Below are positions 26,821 to 34,906 of a stretch of 64,000 nucleotides of DNA, piece after piece. The DNA is from Hazenella coriacea (GTDB lineage: Bacteria > Bacillota > Bacilli > Thermoactinomycetales > Thermoactinomycetaceae): assembly GCF_004341825.1 (NCBI RefSeq), contig NZ_SMAG01000003.1, forward strand, positions 434,001-498,000, given 5' to 3'. Numbering within the stretch: the stretch's first letter is position 1; the number at the start of each line of letters is the position of its first letter. The position numbers were made by a program, and so were the translations under genes. Below the pieces are notes generated by a model. That model had not been told where the DNA came from, searched no databases, and saw only the letters and a program-made list of their open reading frames with translations.

Positions 26821-27423
26821 TTACTCCAAGTGAGGAGTTTGATTGAGATCATGTAGTTGCCAACCTTTTTCAGGATGGTGTATCAGGTGAGTAAAACTGG
26901 TATTGAATAGCCGAGGGTTACCGATCTGAACCTCACCTTGAGTCAGTTCAGTCAATAACGAGGAGAGGCTCATTCCATGACTGACAATCCAGATCGGCTC
27001 GCCTGGGTGTTTTTCAATGATTTCAAGAACAAACTTCTGCATCCGTTCTTTCATCTGTTCAATGGATTCCACACCATATTTTCCCCCATTTAGACGAATA
27101 TCATCAAAATCAGGATATACTTGTTTCAACTCTTCAACCGTTCTCCCTTCCCATTCCCCACAGTAACGTTCCCGCAAGTGATGACTCGTCTGTACCTGAA
27201 GTTGATGACGACTAGCGATTCGTTCTGCTGTTTGCCTTGCTCTTAACAAGTCACTTGAATACAGATACCCTGACTGCTTCTGCTGATCTTTCAAATATTG
27301 ACCTAATCGGTCAGCTTGTTGTATGCCATGCTCACTGAGTGGGACATTTTGGTGTCCCTGTACTCGCAATTCCTTATTCCACTTCGTCTCACCATGCCGA
27401 ATCAATGTGATTGGGGTTAACAT
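26821..27423 (-). CDS. Histidine phosphatase (phosphoglycerate-mutase-like)
   Basis: A 200-residue protein of the PhoE/GpmB type: LIRHGETKWN holds the catalytic His at residue ~9, the LRERYCGEWEGRT segment the proton donor Glu, and IVSHGMSLSSLL the second His. It is too short and lacks the insert for a true glycolytic mutase, so a broad-specificity phosphatase is more likely. I start at ATG 27423 with AGGAG just upstream; an upstream in-frame extension is not supported. Confidence 0.88.
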   Translation of the reverse strand: MLTPITLIRHGETKWNKELRVQGHQNVPLSEHGIQQADRLGQYLKDQQKQSGYLYSSDLLRARQTAERIASRHQLQVQTSHHLRERYCGEWEGRTVEELKQVYPDFDDIRLNGGKYGVESIEQMKERMQKFVLEIIEKHPGEPIWIVSHGMSLSSLLTELTQGEVQIGNPRLFNTSFTHLIHHPEKGWQLHDLNQTPHLE

Positions 27424-27603
27424 TCTTCTCCTCATCCTCCCTGTGTAATTCCTCAACCCATATAACCATATATACCACTTTTTCGTGGTATGACTCATTT
27501 TTGCCCGTAAGAAACTTTTTTGCTTTGTGTAACCCACTTGCAACTAACAGGCAACAACATTTCATTAAAATATGTACATAATATTCTGAAAGGATTGATA
27601 AAT

Positions 27604-28623
27604 GTGAAGCCTAATACTAAGTACAAAAAAAGCTTTCGAGTGTGCCTCCTACTCATAGTCATGTTGACAGTGATATCTTCACCTTGGGGAGCTCCATCCG
27701 TACATGCCTCAGGAAGCTTTAATCAATATTATTATGGAAGTAATTTCTATTTCAAAGTTTATGTCCCTAGTAACTATTCTTCGAACCAAGTAGCTCCTCT
27801 GATGGTCATGCTTCATGGATGTACGCAAAATGCCGATAATTTCGCGGCAGGTACACGAATGAATGAAATTGCCGAGCAAGAAAACTTTATTGTCCTTTAT
27901 CCTGAAATGAATCCACTTGCCAATGGGGGCCGCTGTTGGAATTGGTTCTACGATTACAACCAACACCGCGGAAGTGGCGAACCTGCAATCATCAAAGGGA
28001 TGGTCGATTGGGTTAAAAATCGTTACCAAATTGATTCCAACCAAGTCTATGTTGCTGGACTTTCTGCAGGAGCGTCCATGAGTGTCATCATGGGAGCCAC
28101 CTATCCAGATGTATTTAAAGGTGTAGGCGTTCACTCTGGTTTAGAATATGATGCCGCCAATTCATCTATGGCTGGAAGTATGGCTATGTTATATGGGGGA
28201 CCTGATCCTGACGAAAAAGGTCTTGAAGCTTATAGAGAAATGGGTAACCAAAAAAGTCGTCTCCCTGTCATTGTCTTTCATGGTACAAAAGATGGAATTG
28301 TGAATCCTGTGAATGGGGATCAAGTTGTCACCCAATGGGCTCAGACCAATGATTATGTCGATGATGGAATCGATAACAATTCTGTTGATGCTTTCGAAGA
28401 TGAGACAAAAAGCGGATCAATCAATGGCAAAAGCTACACACAATTCATCTATCATGATAGCTCTGGAAAACCACTCATCGAGAAATGGAAAGTTACTGGA
28501 TTAGGTCATGCTTGGTCTGGCGGAAGTTCCAGTGGAACATATACAGACCCTCAAGGACCTGATGCCAGCCGGATCATGTGGAACTTTTTCATCTCTCAAA
28601 GCCAGCTTGCAAATCAAAGGTAA
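27604..28623 (+). CDS. Secreted PHB-depolymerase-family esterase
   Basis: The start is GTG 27604 after AAAGGATTG. The first 36 residues form a signal peptide (basic, hydrophobic, cut around VHASG). The alpha/beta-hydrolase core shows PLMVMLHGCTQNADNF (oxyanion), the lipase box GLSAGASMS (Ser ~165), HGTKDGIVNP (Asp) and GLGHAWSGG (His). This is the catalytic pattern of short-chain PHA depolymerases and related esterases (Esterase_phb). It has no substrate-binding C-terminal domain, so polymer versus simple ester activity is open. Confidence 0.88.
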   Translation: MKPNTKYKKSFRVCLLLIVMLTVISSPWGAPSVHASGSFNQYYYGSNFYFKVYVPSNYSSNQVAPLMVMLHGCTQNADNFAAGTRMNEIAEQENFIVLYPEMNPLANGGRCWNWFYDYNQHRGSGEPAIIKGMVDWVKNRYQIDSNQVYVAGLSAGASMSVIMGATYPDVFKGVGVHSGLEYDAANSSMAGSMAMLYGGPDPDEKGLEAYREMGNQKSRLPVIVFHGTKDGIVNPVNGDQVVTQWAQTNDYVDDGIDNNSVDAFEDETKSGSINGKSYTQFIYHDSSGKPLIEKWKVTGLGHAWSGGSSSGTYTDPQGPDASRIMWNFFISQSQLANQR

Positions 28624-28720
28624 TTTCGAAGAATAAAAGTGTTTCCTGAACGATTCAACAAAGCTAACTTAAACTACTCAATAAAATGTAAGCGATTTCA
28701 TAAAATATAAATAACCAAAT

Positions 28721-28765
28721 ACCTTCCCTCTCTTCCCTGTGTAAAAGAGGGAACAGAGGGAAGGT
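28721..28765 (+). terminator. Terminator-like hairpin
   Basis: Long imperfect stem: ACCTTCCCTCT pairs with AGAGGGAAGGT and inside it TTCCCT pairs with AGGGAA. No clear T-run follows, so this may act as a 3'-end stabiliser rather than a terminator. Confidence 0.5.
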
Positions 28766-28860
28766 TCTATGATCATCTCATCAAAAATCTTACTTCTCTT
28801 CTTAAAGCCTCTAGGATATAATACAAAAAAACTAGATCAAATATAGATGAGGCTAAATCA

Positions 28861-29511
28861 ATGCGTATAAGAAGAAAACCTGAAGCAATCCAAATCTTAC
28901 AGGAGCATCCGCTCGTTTATCAAGACTCAGATCCACTTCAAGGCGAGTGGCACTCTATTTTTGATAATAACCATCCCAAATATGTCGAACTCGGCACAGG
29001 TAAAGGACAATTCTTAGCAAAAGCTTCAGAATTGCATCCAAAGATCAACTGGATTGGAGTAGAAAAGATTCAGGAACCACTCCTTCATGCAGTTCGAAAA
29101 GGGGAGGCTACCAATAATCCTAACCTCCGTTATTTATGGATGGATATTGAAAAGTTATCCGAAGTCTTTGCCAAGCAAGAAGTAGATCGGTTTTATCTCC
29201 ACTTCAGTGACCCATGGCCCAAAGCCCGTCATGCAAAACGAAGATTAACAAATCGTCGCTTTCTTAATGTTTATAAGCATCTACTCTCCCCTGCTGGAGA
29301 CTTGATCCTAAAAACAGACTCCCTTAGTTTGTTTGAATTTTCCCTAGAAGAATTTCAAGAAACAGGTTGGTCTGTCATAGAAATATCCCGTGACCTCCAT
29401 CACAGTTCCTATCATGAGCTCAATATAACCACTGAATATGAGGAAAAGTTCGCTTCTCAAGGCATGCCTATTTACTATGTAAAAGTAAAACCGATCAACA
29501 CTCCGATCTAG
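28861..29511 (+). CDS. trmB: tRNA (guanine-N7-)-methyltransferase
   Basis: A 216-residue SAM-dependent enzyme that methylates G46 of tRNA. Motif I is VELGTGKGQFL (~42-52), followed by NWIGVEKI, the signature HFSDPWPKARHAKRR (~115-129) and a C-terminal ELNITTEYEEKFASQG that contacts tRNA. Length and order are normal for TrmB. No good ribosome site lies in front of ATG 28861, so a weak start is likely. Confidence 0.93.
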   Translation: MRIRRKPEAIQILQEHPLVYQDSDPLQGEWHSIFDNNHPKYVELGTGKGQFLAKASELHPKINWIGVEKIQEPLLHAVRKGEATNNPNLRYLWMDIEKLSEVFAKQEVDRFYLHFSDPWPKARHAKRRLTNRRFLNVYKHLLSPAGDLILKTDSLSLFEFSLEEFQETGWSVIEISRDLHHSSYHELNITTEYEEKFASQGMPIYYVKVKPINTPI

Positions 29512-29552
29512 GACAAACCTTGCAGAAAAAACAGTAAATGCCCACTTTTACA

Positions 29553-29580
29553 TTGACTTTTTTTGTAACTCATATATAAT
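29553..29580 (+). promoter_or_regulatory. Sigma-A promoter of rpsD
   Basis: TTGACT (29553-29558), 16-base spacer, TATAAT (29575-29580), preceding a leader of about 200 bases to the rpsD start. Confidence 0.75.
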
Positions 29581-29586
29581 TAATCT

Positions 29587-29784
29587 TTGTATGGCTCAAT
29601 CCGCCTCCAGGGTTCATTGAGGATAGCTAGCAAACGATAGGTGAAGGGATCACCCTCACTGATTCGCCCTATGTGAACATAGGACTCCTTCTTTCGCCGC
29701 TATCCGGAAGAAGAGAGATCATGCGAATCAGCACCCCTGTCATTTGCGAAGTCAATTGCAAATGATGATAAAGGAGCGAACGAA
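29587..29784 (+). promoter_or_regulatory. rpsD leader: S4-binding leader of rpsD
   Basis: About 200 untranslated bases with several stems: a GGTGAAGGGATCACC segment, CTTCTT...AAGAAG around 29690-29715, and TCATTTGC/GCAAATGA near 29738-29765 just before the ribosome site. In B. subtilis and relatives S4 binds its own mRNA leader and represses translation. The position, length and structure here fit that, though I cannot fold it to confirm the pseudoknot. Confidence 0.65.
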
Positions 29785-30387
29785 ATGGCACGTTATACTG
29801 GACCTACTTGGAAATTAAGCCGTCGTCTAGGAATCTCTCTTTCCGGCACTGGAAAAGAGTTGGCGAAACGCCCTTATGCACCTGGACAACATGGCCCAAC
29901 CCAACGTAAAAAGCTGAGCGAATATGCAATTCAGCTACATGAAAAACAAAAACTACGTTTAATGTATGGAATGAACGAAAAACAGTTCCACTCCCTCTTT
30001 AAACGTTCAAGCAAAATGAAAGGGGTTCACGGGGAAAACTTCATGAAACTATTGGAGTCCCGTTTGGACAACCTCGTTTACCGCTTAGGTTTTGCTCGCA
30101 CCCGTGCACAAGCTCGTCAATTGGTAGTACACGGTCATATTACTGTAAATGGCAAAAAATTAGACCGTCCTGCTTACCAAGTACAAACAGGTGATGTGAT
30201 CGGTCTTCGTGAAAAAAGCCGTAACCTTTCCATCGTTAAAGAATCTTTGGAAGATCGCACCTATCTTCCGGAGTATCTATCTTTTGAAGAGAACAAAATG
30301 GAAGGAACTTATACTCGTCTTCCTGAGCGTTCTGAATTACCAGGTGAAATTAACGAAACCCTCATCGTTGAGTACTACTCCCGTTAA
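29785..30387 (+). CDS. rpsD: 30S ribosomal protein S4
   Basis: A 200-residue S4: the N-terminus lacks the zinc-binding Cys cluster (the C-minus form common in Bacillales), the S4 RNA-binding domain spans about 90-155 ([20 protein letters not shown]), and the C-terminus ends [13 protein letters not shown]. It nucleates 16S rRNA 5'-domain assembly and represses its own synthesis. AAAGGAGCGAACGAA precedes the ATG. As in B. subtilis it is monocistronic, away from the main ribosomal operons. Confidence 0.98.
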   Translation: MARYTGPTWKLSRRLGISLSGTGKELAKRPYAPGQHGPTQRKKLSEYAIQLHEKQKLRLMYGMNEKQFHSLFKRSSKMKGVHGENFMKLLESRLDNLVYRLGFARTRAQARQLVVHGHITVNGKKLDRPAYQVQTGDVIGLREKSRNLSIVKESLEDRTYLPEYLSFEENKMEGTYTRLPERSELPGEINETLIVEYYSR

Positions 30388-30394
30388 TTTCTCC

Positions 30395-30435
30395 AAAGAG
30401 TCCCTTTTTGCGGAGCCGCAAGAGGGGCTCTTTTT
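30395..30435 (+). terminator. Terminator of rpsD
   Basis: AAAGAG-CCC...TTGCG / CGCAA...GGG-CTCTTTTT long stem and T5. Confidence 0.9.
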
Positions 30436-30500
30436 GTTCCATTCTATCACAGGATGATTTTTGATATAATGGCATCAGTATCTAGGAAGAAGGAAGGTAT

Positions 30501-31103
30501 ATGGGCAGAAAACGAGTCATTGATCCAACTGATTTATTAGTAGCTACTGAAGAATTATTGCTCGAAGTAGGCTACCACGCATTTAACTTCAAGTTGTTAT
30601 CCCAAAAATTACGAGTAGCACGTAGCACCCTTTACGAGTACTATCCAAACAAAGAAGAACTGATCACTTCATATATGCTTCAATTAATGGAACGGATTTT
30701 GAATGAATGTGAATGCTTGAACGAAATTGAATCACCCATGGATCAGTTACATCAAATCTTGCTGATCTTTATTAAGTACTCACAAGTGCACCAAGTGATG
30801 CCAATGACATCTTTTATTGATGGAAAAGCTTCACCCACCATTAAAACAGGCTTAGTCCAGTTAACGAAAGATCACTATCGACTATACAATCAGATCACTC
30901 AAACCATTGAAGAATGCAAACAACGGCAGCTGATAGACGCTTCAATCTCAACGTCGATTATTGCTGGTCTGATCTATAACTCTATCCTGATTCCTAATAA
31001 GGAACAATTACCCAAAGAAGAGTTTACCAAACAACTGTTTTCTGTGATCAAAAATGGAATAAAAGCAAAAATTGTTGACACGCATGTCGAAAACATAGAA
31101 TAA
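30501..31103 (+). CDS. TetR/AcrR-family regulator
   Basis: A 200-residue TetR protein: the HTH is at residues 10-55 (FKLLSQKLRVARSTLYEYYPNKEELITSY, key part STLYEYYPNKEEL), followed by a helical ligand domain. It precedes the aldehyde-dehydrogenase pseudoenzyme, but about 200 bases and a terminator separate them, so a link is only inferred. No clear operator is visible upstream of its own start. Confidence 0.88.
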   Translation: MGRKRVIDPTDLLVATEELLLEVGYHAFNFKLLSQKLRVARSTLYEYYPNKEELITSYMLQLMERILNECECLNEIESPMDQLHQILLIFIKYSQVHQVMPMTSFIDGKASPTIKTGLVQLTKDHYRLYNQITQTIEECKQRQLIDASISTSIIAGLIYNSILIPNKEQLPKEEFTKQLFSVIKNGIKAKIVDTHVENIE

Positions 31104-31130
31104 CACATTCGACATGTGTGTCAATTATTT
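31075..31130 (+). terminator. Terminator overlapping the TetR gene end
   Basis: 17-base arms with one mismatch (TTGACACGCATGTCGAA and its complement) span the stop codon and are followed by TTATTTTTA. The arms start inside the last codons of the gene. A palindromic operator was considered, but the T-run and gene-end position favour a terminator. Confidence 0.75.
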
Positions 31131-31304
31131 TTATCACCTCTTAGTATTAGCGTAGGTGGCGGAAGTGTTCAATTACCAATCACCATTGATTTTTCATCAT
31201 TGATTTTCATTTGCTCTTTTGCTTGTATGAGAAGTAGAATAAAATGATAAATGATTGAAATATAGCGATCGGGGAAATAACCCTAAAAAGGAGGGTGAAT
31301 AGGC

Positions 31305-32828
31305 TTGAGCCATAACGAGATCTTTTCGTTTGATCCAAGTCATGTAGAACCACTTGAAGAAACTTCACCAGAACAGGTCACCGAAGCAATGCTAACCGCT
31401 AGAACAGTATTCTCAATTTGGAAAGATTATACGCTTGCCCAGCGATTAGAATATATGAAGCAACTTCGCTTATATCTCGTTGAACACTCAGAGAACATTG
31501 TTCAAAAAATTGTTTTAGAAACAGGAAAAGTTCCTGTCGAAGCTTTAATGACAGAAGTTTTCACAACCATTGAATTGATCCGTTATTATGAAAAGCATGC
31601 CAGCTCCATTTTAAAAGCTAAAAAGGTGTCAACACCATTATTTATGTATGGTCGTCAATCAGAGGTCATTTACCGCCCGATGGGGGTGATCGGGATTGTC
31701 TCCCCTGAAATACAACCCTTTCAATCAGCGATGATTCCGATTGTGACTGCATTAATTGCGGGCAACACCATCCTTTTATGTCCTTCTAAGCCCTTATCAG
31801 CACTACATCATCTGTTTGAAGAGATATTTGCTGCTATTTCATTGCCTACAGGAGCCGTTCAAATCTTAAGCGGCGGAAACAGAGTGGCTGAGCTACTCGT
31901 TGAAGCAAAACCTGCTAAGATGTATATTTCGGGCTCTTCTCACGCAAGTAAAAGGATCTATCAAAAGGCTTCAGAACAAATGATTCCTGTTGAGTTACAA
32001 CTTGGTGGGAAAGATGCCATGATCGTGTTTGCTGATGCAGATTTAGAGCGTGCTACCAACGCTGCTGTCTGGGGAGCCTTTAACAATAGCGGTCAATCTC
32101 GCGCAACCATTGATCGACTTTATGTTGAGTATTCCGTTTATGGAGCTTTAATCACCCGTTTGAAAGAAAAAACGGAAGCCCTTCGGATTGGTCAAGGTCA
32201 CGAAGCAGAAATGGGCTCCATCTCATCCGTGCGGCAACTTCAACTCCTTCAACAACAGATTGCAGATGCTGTTCAAAAAGGTGCTACCCTTTTATGTGGT
32301 GGAAAACAGATAGATGAAAATCACTTATATTTTGAACCCACTATCCTTGTAGATGTTGACCATACGATGAAAATCATGAAAGAAGAAACCAATGGTCCTG
32401 TCATCGCCGTGATGCCCTTCTCTACTGATGAGGAAGCCATTCGCCTTGCCAATGATTCAGATTATGGGTTAGGGTGCAGTATTTGGTCGCGAAGTACAAA
32501 ACGTTTAGAAATGGCAGTTCAACAAATGGAGGTTCGAAATATCTGTCTGAATGATATACACGCACAGATGAACAATCCCAATCTACCTATGAGCGGAATG
32601 AAACAAAGTGGTTTTGGTACCACTTATGGGCCAGATGGTTTACTTGCCTATTGTCATCCCATTTCAATCATGACTTACAAAGGAAGTAAAGCAGAAGAAT
32701 TTACTTGGTACCCCTATGACTTGAATCAATATGAAACATTTCAAATGTTAATTCAATCTTTCTATGGTAAAAAAAAGAAACTTGCTCCAAAAGAAATGAA
32801 AGAGCTCTATGATAAATTAATGAAATAG
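31305..32828 (+). CDS. Aldehyde-dehydrogenase-superfamily protein without catalytic residues
   Basis: The fold is full length (507 residues) with the usual ALDH landmarks. However the catalytic Cys in GQxC is Arg266 (GQSRATIDR), the general-base Glu in ELGGK is Gln232 (QLGGK), the oxyanion Asn in PWNFP is Ile136 (PEIQP), and the cofactor-binding Lys of KPSE is Cys159 (CPSK). The 232-to-266 spacing (34) equals the 268-to-302 spacing of active enzymes, so the alignment is firm. It cannot work as a normal dehydrogenase; a structural, binding or regulatory role is likely. Start TTG with AGGAGGG upstream. The reading frame is intact, arguing against decay. Confidence 0.88.
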   Translation: MSHNEIFSFDPSHVEPLEETSPEQVTEAMLTARTVFSIWKDYTLAQRLEYMKQLRLYLVEHSENIVQKIVLETGKVPVEALMTEVFTTIELIRYYEKHASSILKAKKVSTPLFMYGRQSEVIYRPMGVIGIVSPEIQPFQSAMIPIVTALIAGNTILLCPSKPLSALHHLFEEIFAAISLPTGAVQILSGGNRVAELLVEAKPAKMYISGSSHASKRIYQKASEQMIPVELQLGGKDAMIVFADADLERATNAAVWGAFNNSGQSRATIDRLYVEYSVYGALITRLKEKTEALRIGQGHEAEMGSISSVRQLQLLQQQIADAVQKGATLLCGGKQIDENHLYFEPTILVDVDHTMKIMKEETNGPVIAVMPFSTDEEAIRLANDSDYGLGCSIWSRSTKRLEMAVQQMEVRNICLNDIHAQMNNPNLPMSGMKQSGFGTTYGPDGLLAYCHPISIMTYKGSKAEEFTWYPYDLNQYETFQMLIQSFYGKKKKLAPKEMKELYDKLMK

Positions 32829-32840
32829 CATATAACTTCT

Positions 32841-32879
32841 TATGTTGGACTTCCTTGAAGATGAAGGAAGTCCAACATA
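32841..32879. terminator. Perfect 16-bp hairpin after the ALDH-like gene
   Basis: TATGTTGGACTTCCTT and its complement with a seven-base loop. No T-run on either strand, so termination would be weak, but its place between convergent genes suits a transcript end. Confidence 0.55.
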
Positions 32880-32940
32880 TTGAATACGTACACGGCCATG
32901 AAGACTCCCATCACAAAAATCAGTTCTTATTTAGGAATGT

Positions 32941-33336
32941 TCAATCAAATTTAAGTAAGCCCAAATGCCTTAAATTAATAATAATCTGTTCATCATTCAT
33001 TCCCAGCTTTTTAAACTCTGCGATTTTCCTTTCTTTTCGTTTTAACATTTCGTCTCTCTCTTTTTCTTCAAATTGACGAATATTCTGTTGCCTTTCTTCT
33101 TCTGTTGGTGGAATAAATTCATACAATTCATCAGGACGAACACCTAGAATATAAGCCATATGAAACAACGTATCTGGACGTGGCATCGCTCCACCTCGGG
33201 ACCATAAAGAAACTTGTTGTTTACGTACACCCAATTCTCTAGCTAAGGTCGTCTGACTCACTTTTCGTCCACCGATCAGATACCCTTCTTCTTTACGCTT
33301 ACTCATTACGCTGTCAATCCTCGGAATTAATTTCAT
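32941..33336 (-). CDS. HTH (Cro/C1-type) regulator
   Basis: Residues 25-75 form a Cro/C1 HTH (QTTLARELGVRKQQVSLWSR, recognition helix QQVSLWSR). The C-terminal 55 residues are a charged coiled coil (NIRQFEEKERDEMLKRKERK). It has no ligand domain. The AT-rich space upstream separates it from a divergent Nudix-like gene that it might control; no evidence beyond position. Confidence 0.8.
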   Translation of the reverse strand: MKLIPRIDSVMSKRKEEGYLIGGRKVSQTTLARELGVRKQQVSLWSRGGAMPRPDTLFHMAYILGVRPDELYEFIPPTEEERQQNIRQFEEKERDEMLKRKERKIAEFKKLGMNDEQIIINLRHLGLLKFD

Positions 33337-33679
33337 ATACTCTTGATCCCCTTTCTTAATCCAATCCTTTTTTACCTGATTCTAACATGATTATTATAGA
33401 TGATAAACTATTTGCATAATTAAAAACTAAAAATATTAATAATAAAAATCAACAATTTGTCACTTTCTATTTTAAATACCTTAGTTTAAACAAGAAAATT
33501 ATCAAATTTTAAATGTAATTGTACATTTTGTTATATCTTTCACTTCCGTTTTTTGTTAAAATAGAACCAAGGGTCTAACTCTTTCCCCTCAGTCTTTTGT
33601 TCCATCTCCTCTTATTCTCCATCCCCTCACAGCGTTCGTTGTCCCATTTTCCAAAGACCCTAGAAGGGACAGGTGAGCG
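33337..33679. other. AT-rich divergent promoter region
   Basis: Holds the promoters of the HTH and Nudix-like genes. AT-rich near the HTH gene, then a C/T-rich stretch (33590-33660). No gene seen. A GGACAGGTG ribosome site precedes 33680. Confidence 0.5.
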
Positions 33680-34090
33680 ATGATGACTTCTCCCAAACAA
33701 CGAGTAAATGCTTATGTTGTGGTTTTAAATCGAAATAGCGAAATCCTGTTAGTGAAACAAAATAATCGCAGTTGGGATCTTCCTGGTGGCTCAGTCAAAG
33801 GTCGGGAGTCTATTCGGATTGCTGCATTACGAACAGTCAAAGAACAAACTGGATTACAGATTAAATTAGTCCAATTTTGCGGAATATTCCAAAATGTGAA
33901 TGCAGGCATTACTCATATTTTATTTATCGCAAAGCCGATCGGCGGGCAACTTTTAGAGACAACCGAATCATTAGATGTTGGTTTTTTTCCTATTAAACCT
34001 GCTCTCCGCTTTACTATTTGGAAAAATGTTAAGCAAAGAATATTATACTGCTTAGATGAAAGCAAACAACCATTTTTCGTTGAGTTTTAA
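33680..34090 (+). CDS. Nudix-fold protein with degenerate Nudix box
   Basis: A 136-residue protein with the Nudix fold (WDLPGGSVKGRE) but the box reads LRTVKEQTGL instead of REVxEExGL: the first Glu is Thr and one of the paired Glu is Gln. Metal-dependent hydrolysis is therefore doubtful and a binding role possible. ATG-ATG start with AGGTG upstream. Divergent from the HTH gene. Confidence 0.75.
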   Translation: MMTSPKQRVNAYVVVLNRNSEILLVKQNNRSWDLPGGSVKGRESIRIAALRTVKEQTGLQIKLVQFCGIFQNVNAGITHILFIAKPIGGQLLETTESLDVGFFPIKPALRFTIWKNVKQRILYCLDESKQPFFVEF

Positions 34091-34126
34091 ATCTATTCAC
34101 TGAGGTCCAAAAAACCATTCACCATA

Positions 34127-34166
34127 GAAAAGGGTAGGATGTGATTATTGATCTCCTACTCTTTTC
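34127..34166 (+). terminator. Terminator of the Nudix-like gene
   Basis: GAAAAG-GGTAGGA pairs with TCCTACT-CTTTTC with one wobble, with T4 at the end. Confidence 0.7.
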
Positions 34167-34192
34167 GCATCTTTAGTCATTTTGTACATATT

Positions 34193-34455
34193 TTAGACAC
34201 TGTATAAATGCTCTTAATACGATAAAATAAAACAGACAGCAGTGTCGATTATTAAACTTAGGAGTTGATATTTCGCACTACCCGAAAGTGACTTTGATTA
34301 TCATACTCTTAAAAGTGAAATCCTACTAAACAAGAGCGACATCATATGATAGTCGCACTTTAAATGTGTGAAGCTTTGGGCTTTCTCATCCGAGTTCACT
34401 GACTTCGCCATGATCTCCTTTTCAGGAGTATTTTTGTATATTGGGAGGTAACACT
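34193..34455 (+). promoter_or_regulatory. Structured leader RNA before the DUF3817 gene
   Basis: TAGACA (about 34193) and TACGAT (about 34217) look like a promoter. About 220 bases follow before the TTG start. The leader has stems CACT/AGTG (about 34276-34290), TATCATA (34299-34305) with TATGATA (34346-34352), CTCTT/AAGAG inside it, competing GCGAC/GTCGC, GTGAA/TTCAC, and finally CTCC-loop-GGAG followed by TATTTTT, a terminator ending about 34436, twenty bases before the start. That arrangement fits a riboswitch or attenuator. It matches no class I recognise. Confidence 0.6.
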
Positions 34456-34782
34456 TTGTTAAAAACAGCTCTTGGACGTTTACGTGTAGTTGGTTTGATT
34501 GAAGGGGTCTCTTATCTTGTACTACTAGGCATTGCGATGCCCCTTAAATATTTTGCAGACATCCCGATCGCTGTTACGATCGCAGGTGGGCTTCATGGTG
34601 TACTCTTTATTTTATTTATGCTTGCTCTCGCTGAAGTAAAGTTCAAACATCGTTGGCATTTACAGCGTGCATTCATTGCCTTCATACTCTCGTTGGTTCC
34701 ATTTGGAAACTTTGTTCTAGATAAAAGCTTACGACGAGATCAAGAGATGCTTACGAAATCAAAAGTATCGATGAAACAATAA
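34456..34782 (+). CDS. DUF3817 small membrane protein (YdzA-like)
   Basis: A 108-residue membrane protein with three helices (about 13-35, 38-60, 75-95) and the N-terminal GRLRVVGLIEGVSYL of the DUF3817 family. I use TTG 34456 because GGGAGG lies seven bases before it. Function unknown. It is followed by a bidirectional terminator. Its control by the upstream leader is the most interesting feature. Confidence 0.8.
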   Translation: MLKTALGRLRVVGLIEGVSYLVLLGIAMPLKYFADIPIAVTIAGGLHGVLFILFMLALAEVKFKHRWHLQRAFIAFILSLVPFGNFVLDKSLRRDQEMLTKSKVSMKQ

Positions 34783-34822
34783 TCTCTATTCATTGAGGTC
34801 ATGTCAGATACTCTATCATGAC

Positions 34823-34864
34823 AAAAAACACAACCACTCCTTTTTAGAGACCGGTTGTGTTTTT
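34823..34864. terminator. Bidirectional terminator
   Basis: AAAACACAACC / GGTTGTGTTTT with T runs on both strands, between DUF3817 and tyrS. Confidence 0.85.
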
Positions 34865-34906
34865 ACTGGAACATGATCAAAAATCCTGATGTTTTCAGAG
34901 CAACTT

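Noticed and set aside
31075-31124. Long inverted repeat as TetR operator
   Set aside because: It spans the stop codon and is followed by a T-run, so a terminator explains it better.
30501-32828. TetR plus ALDH as a classic aldehyde detoxification operon
   Set aside because: A terminator and about 200 bases lie between them, and the ALDH homologue lacks catalytic residues.
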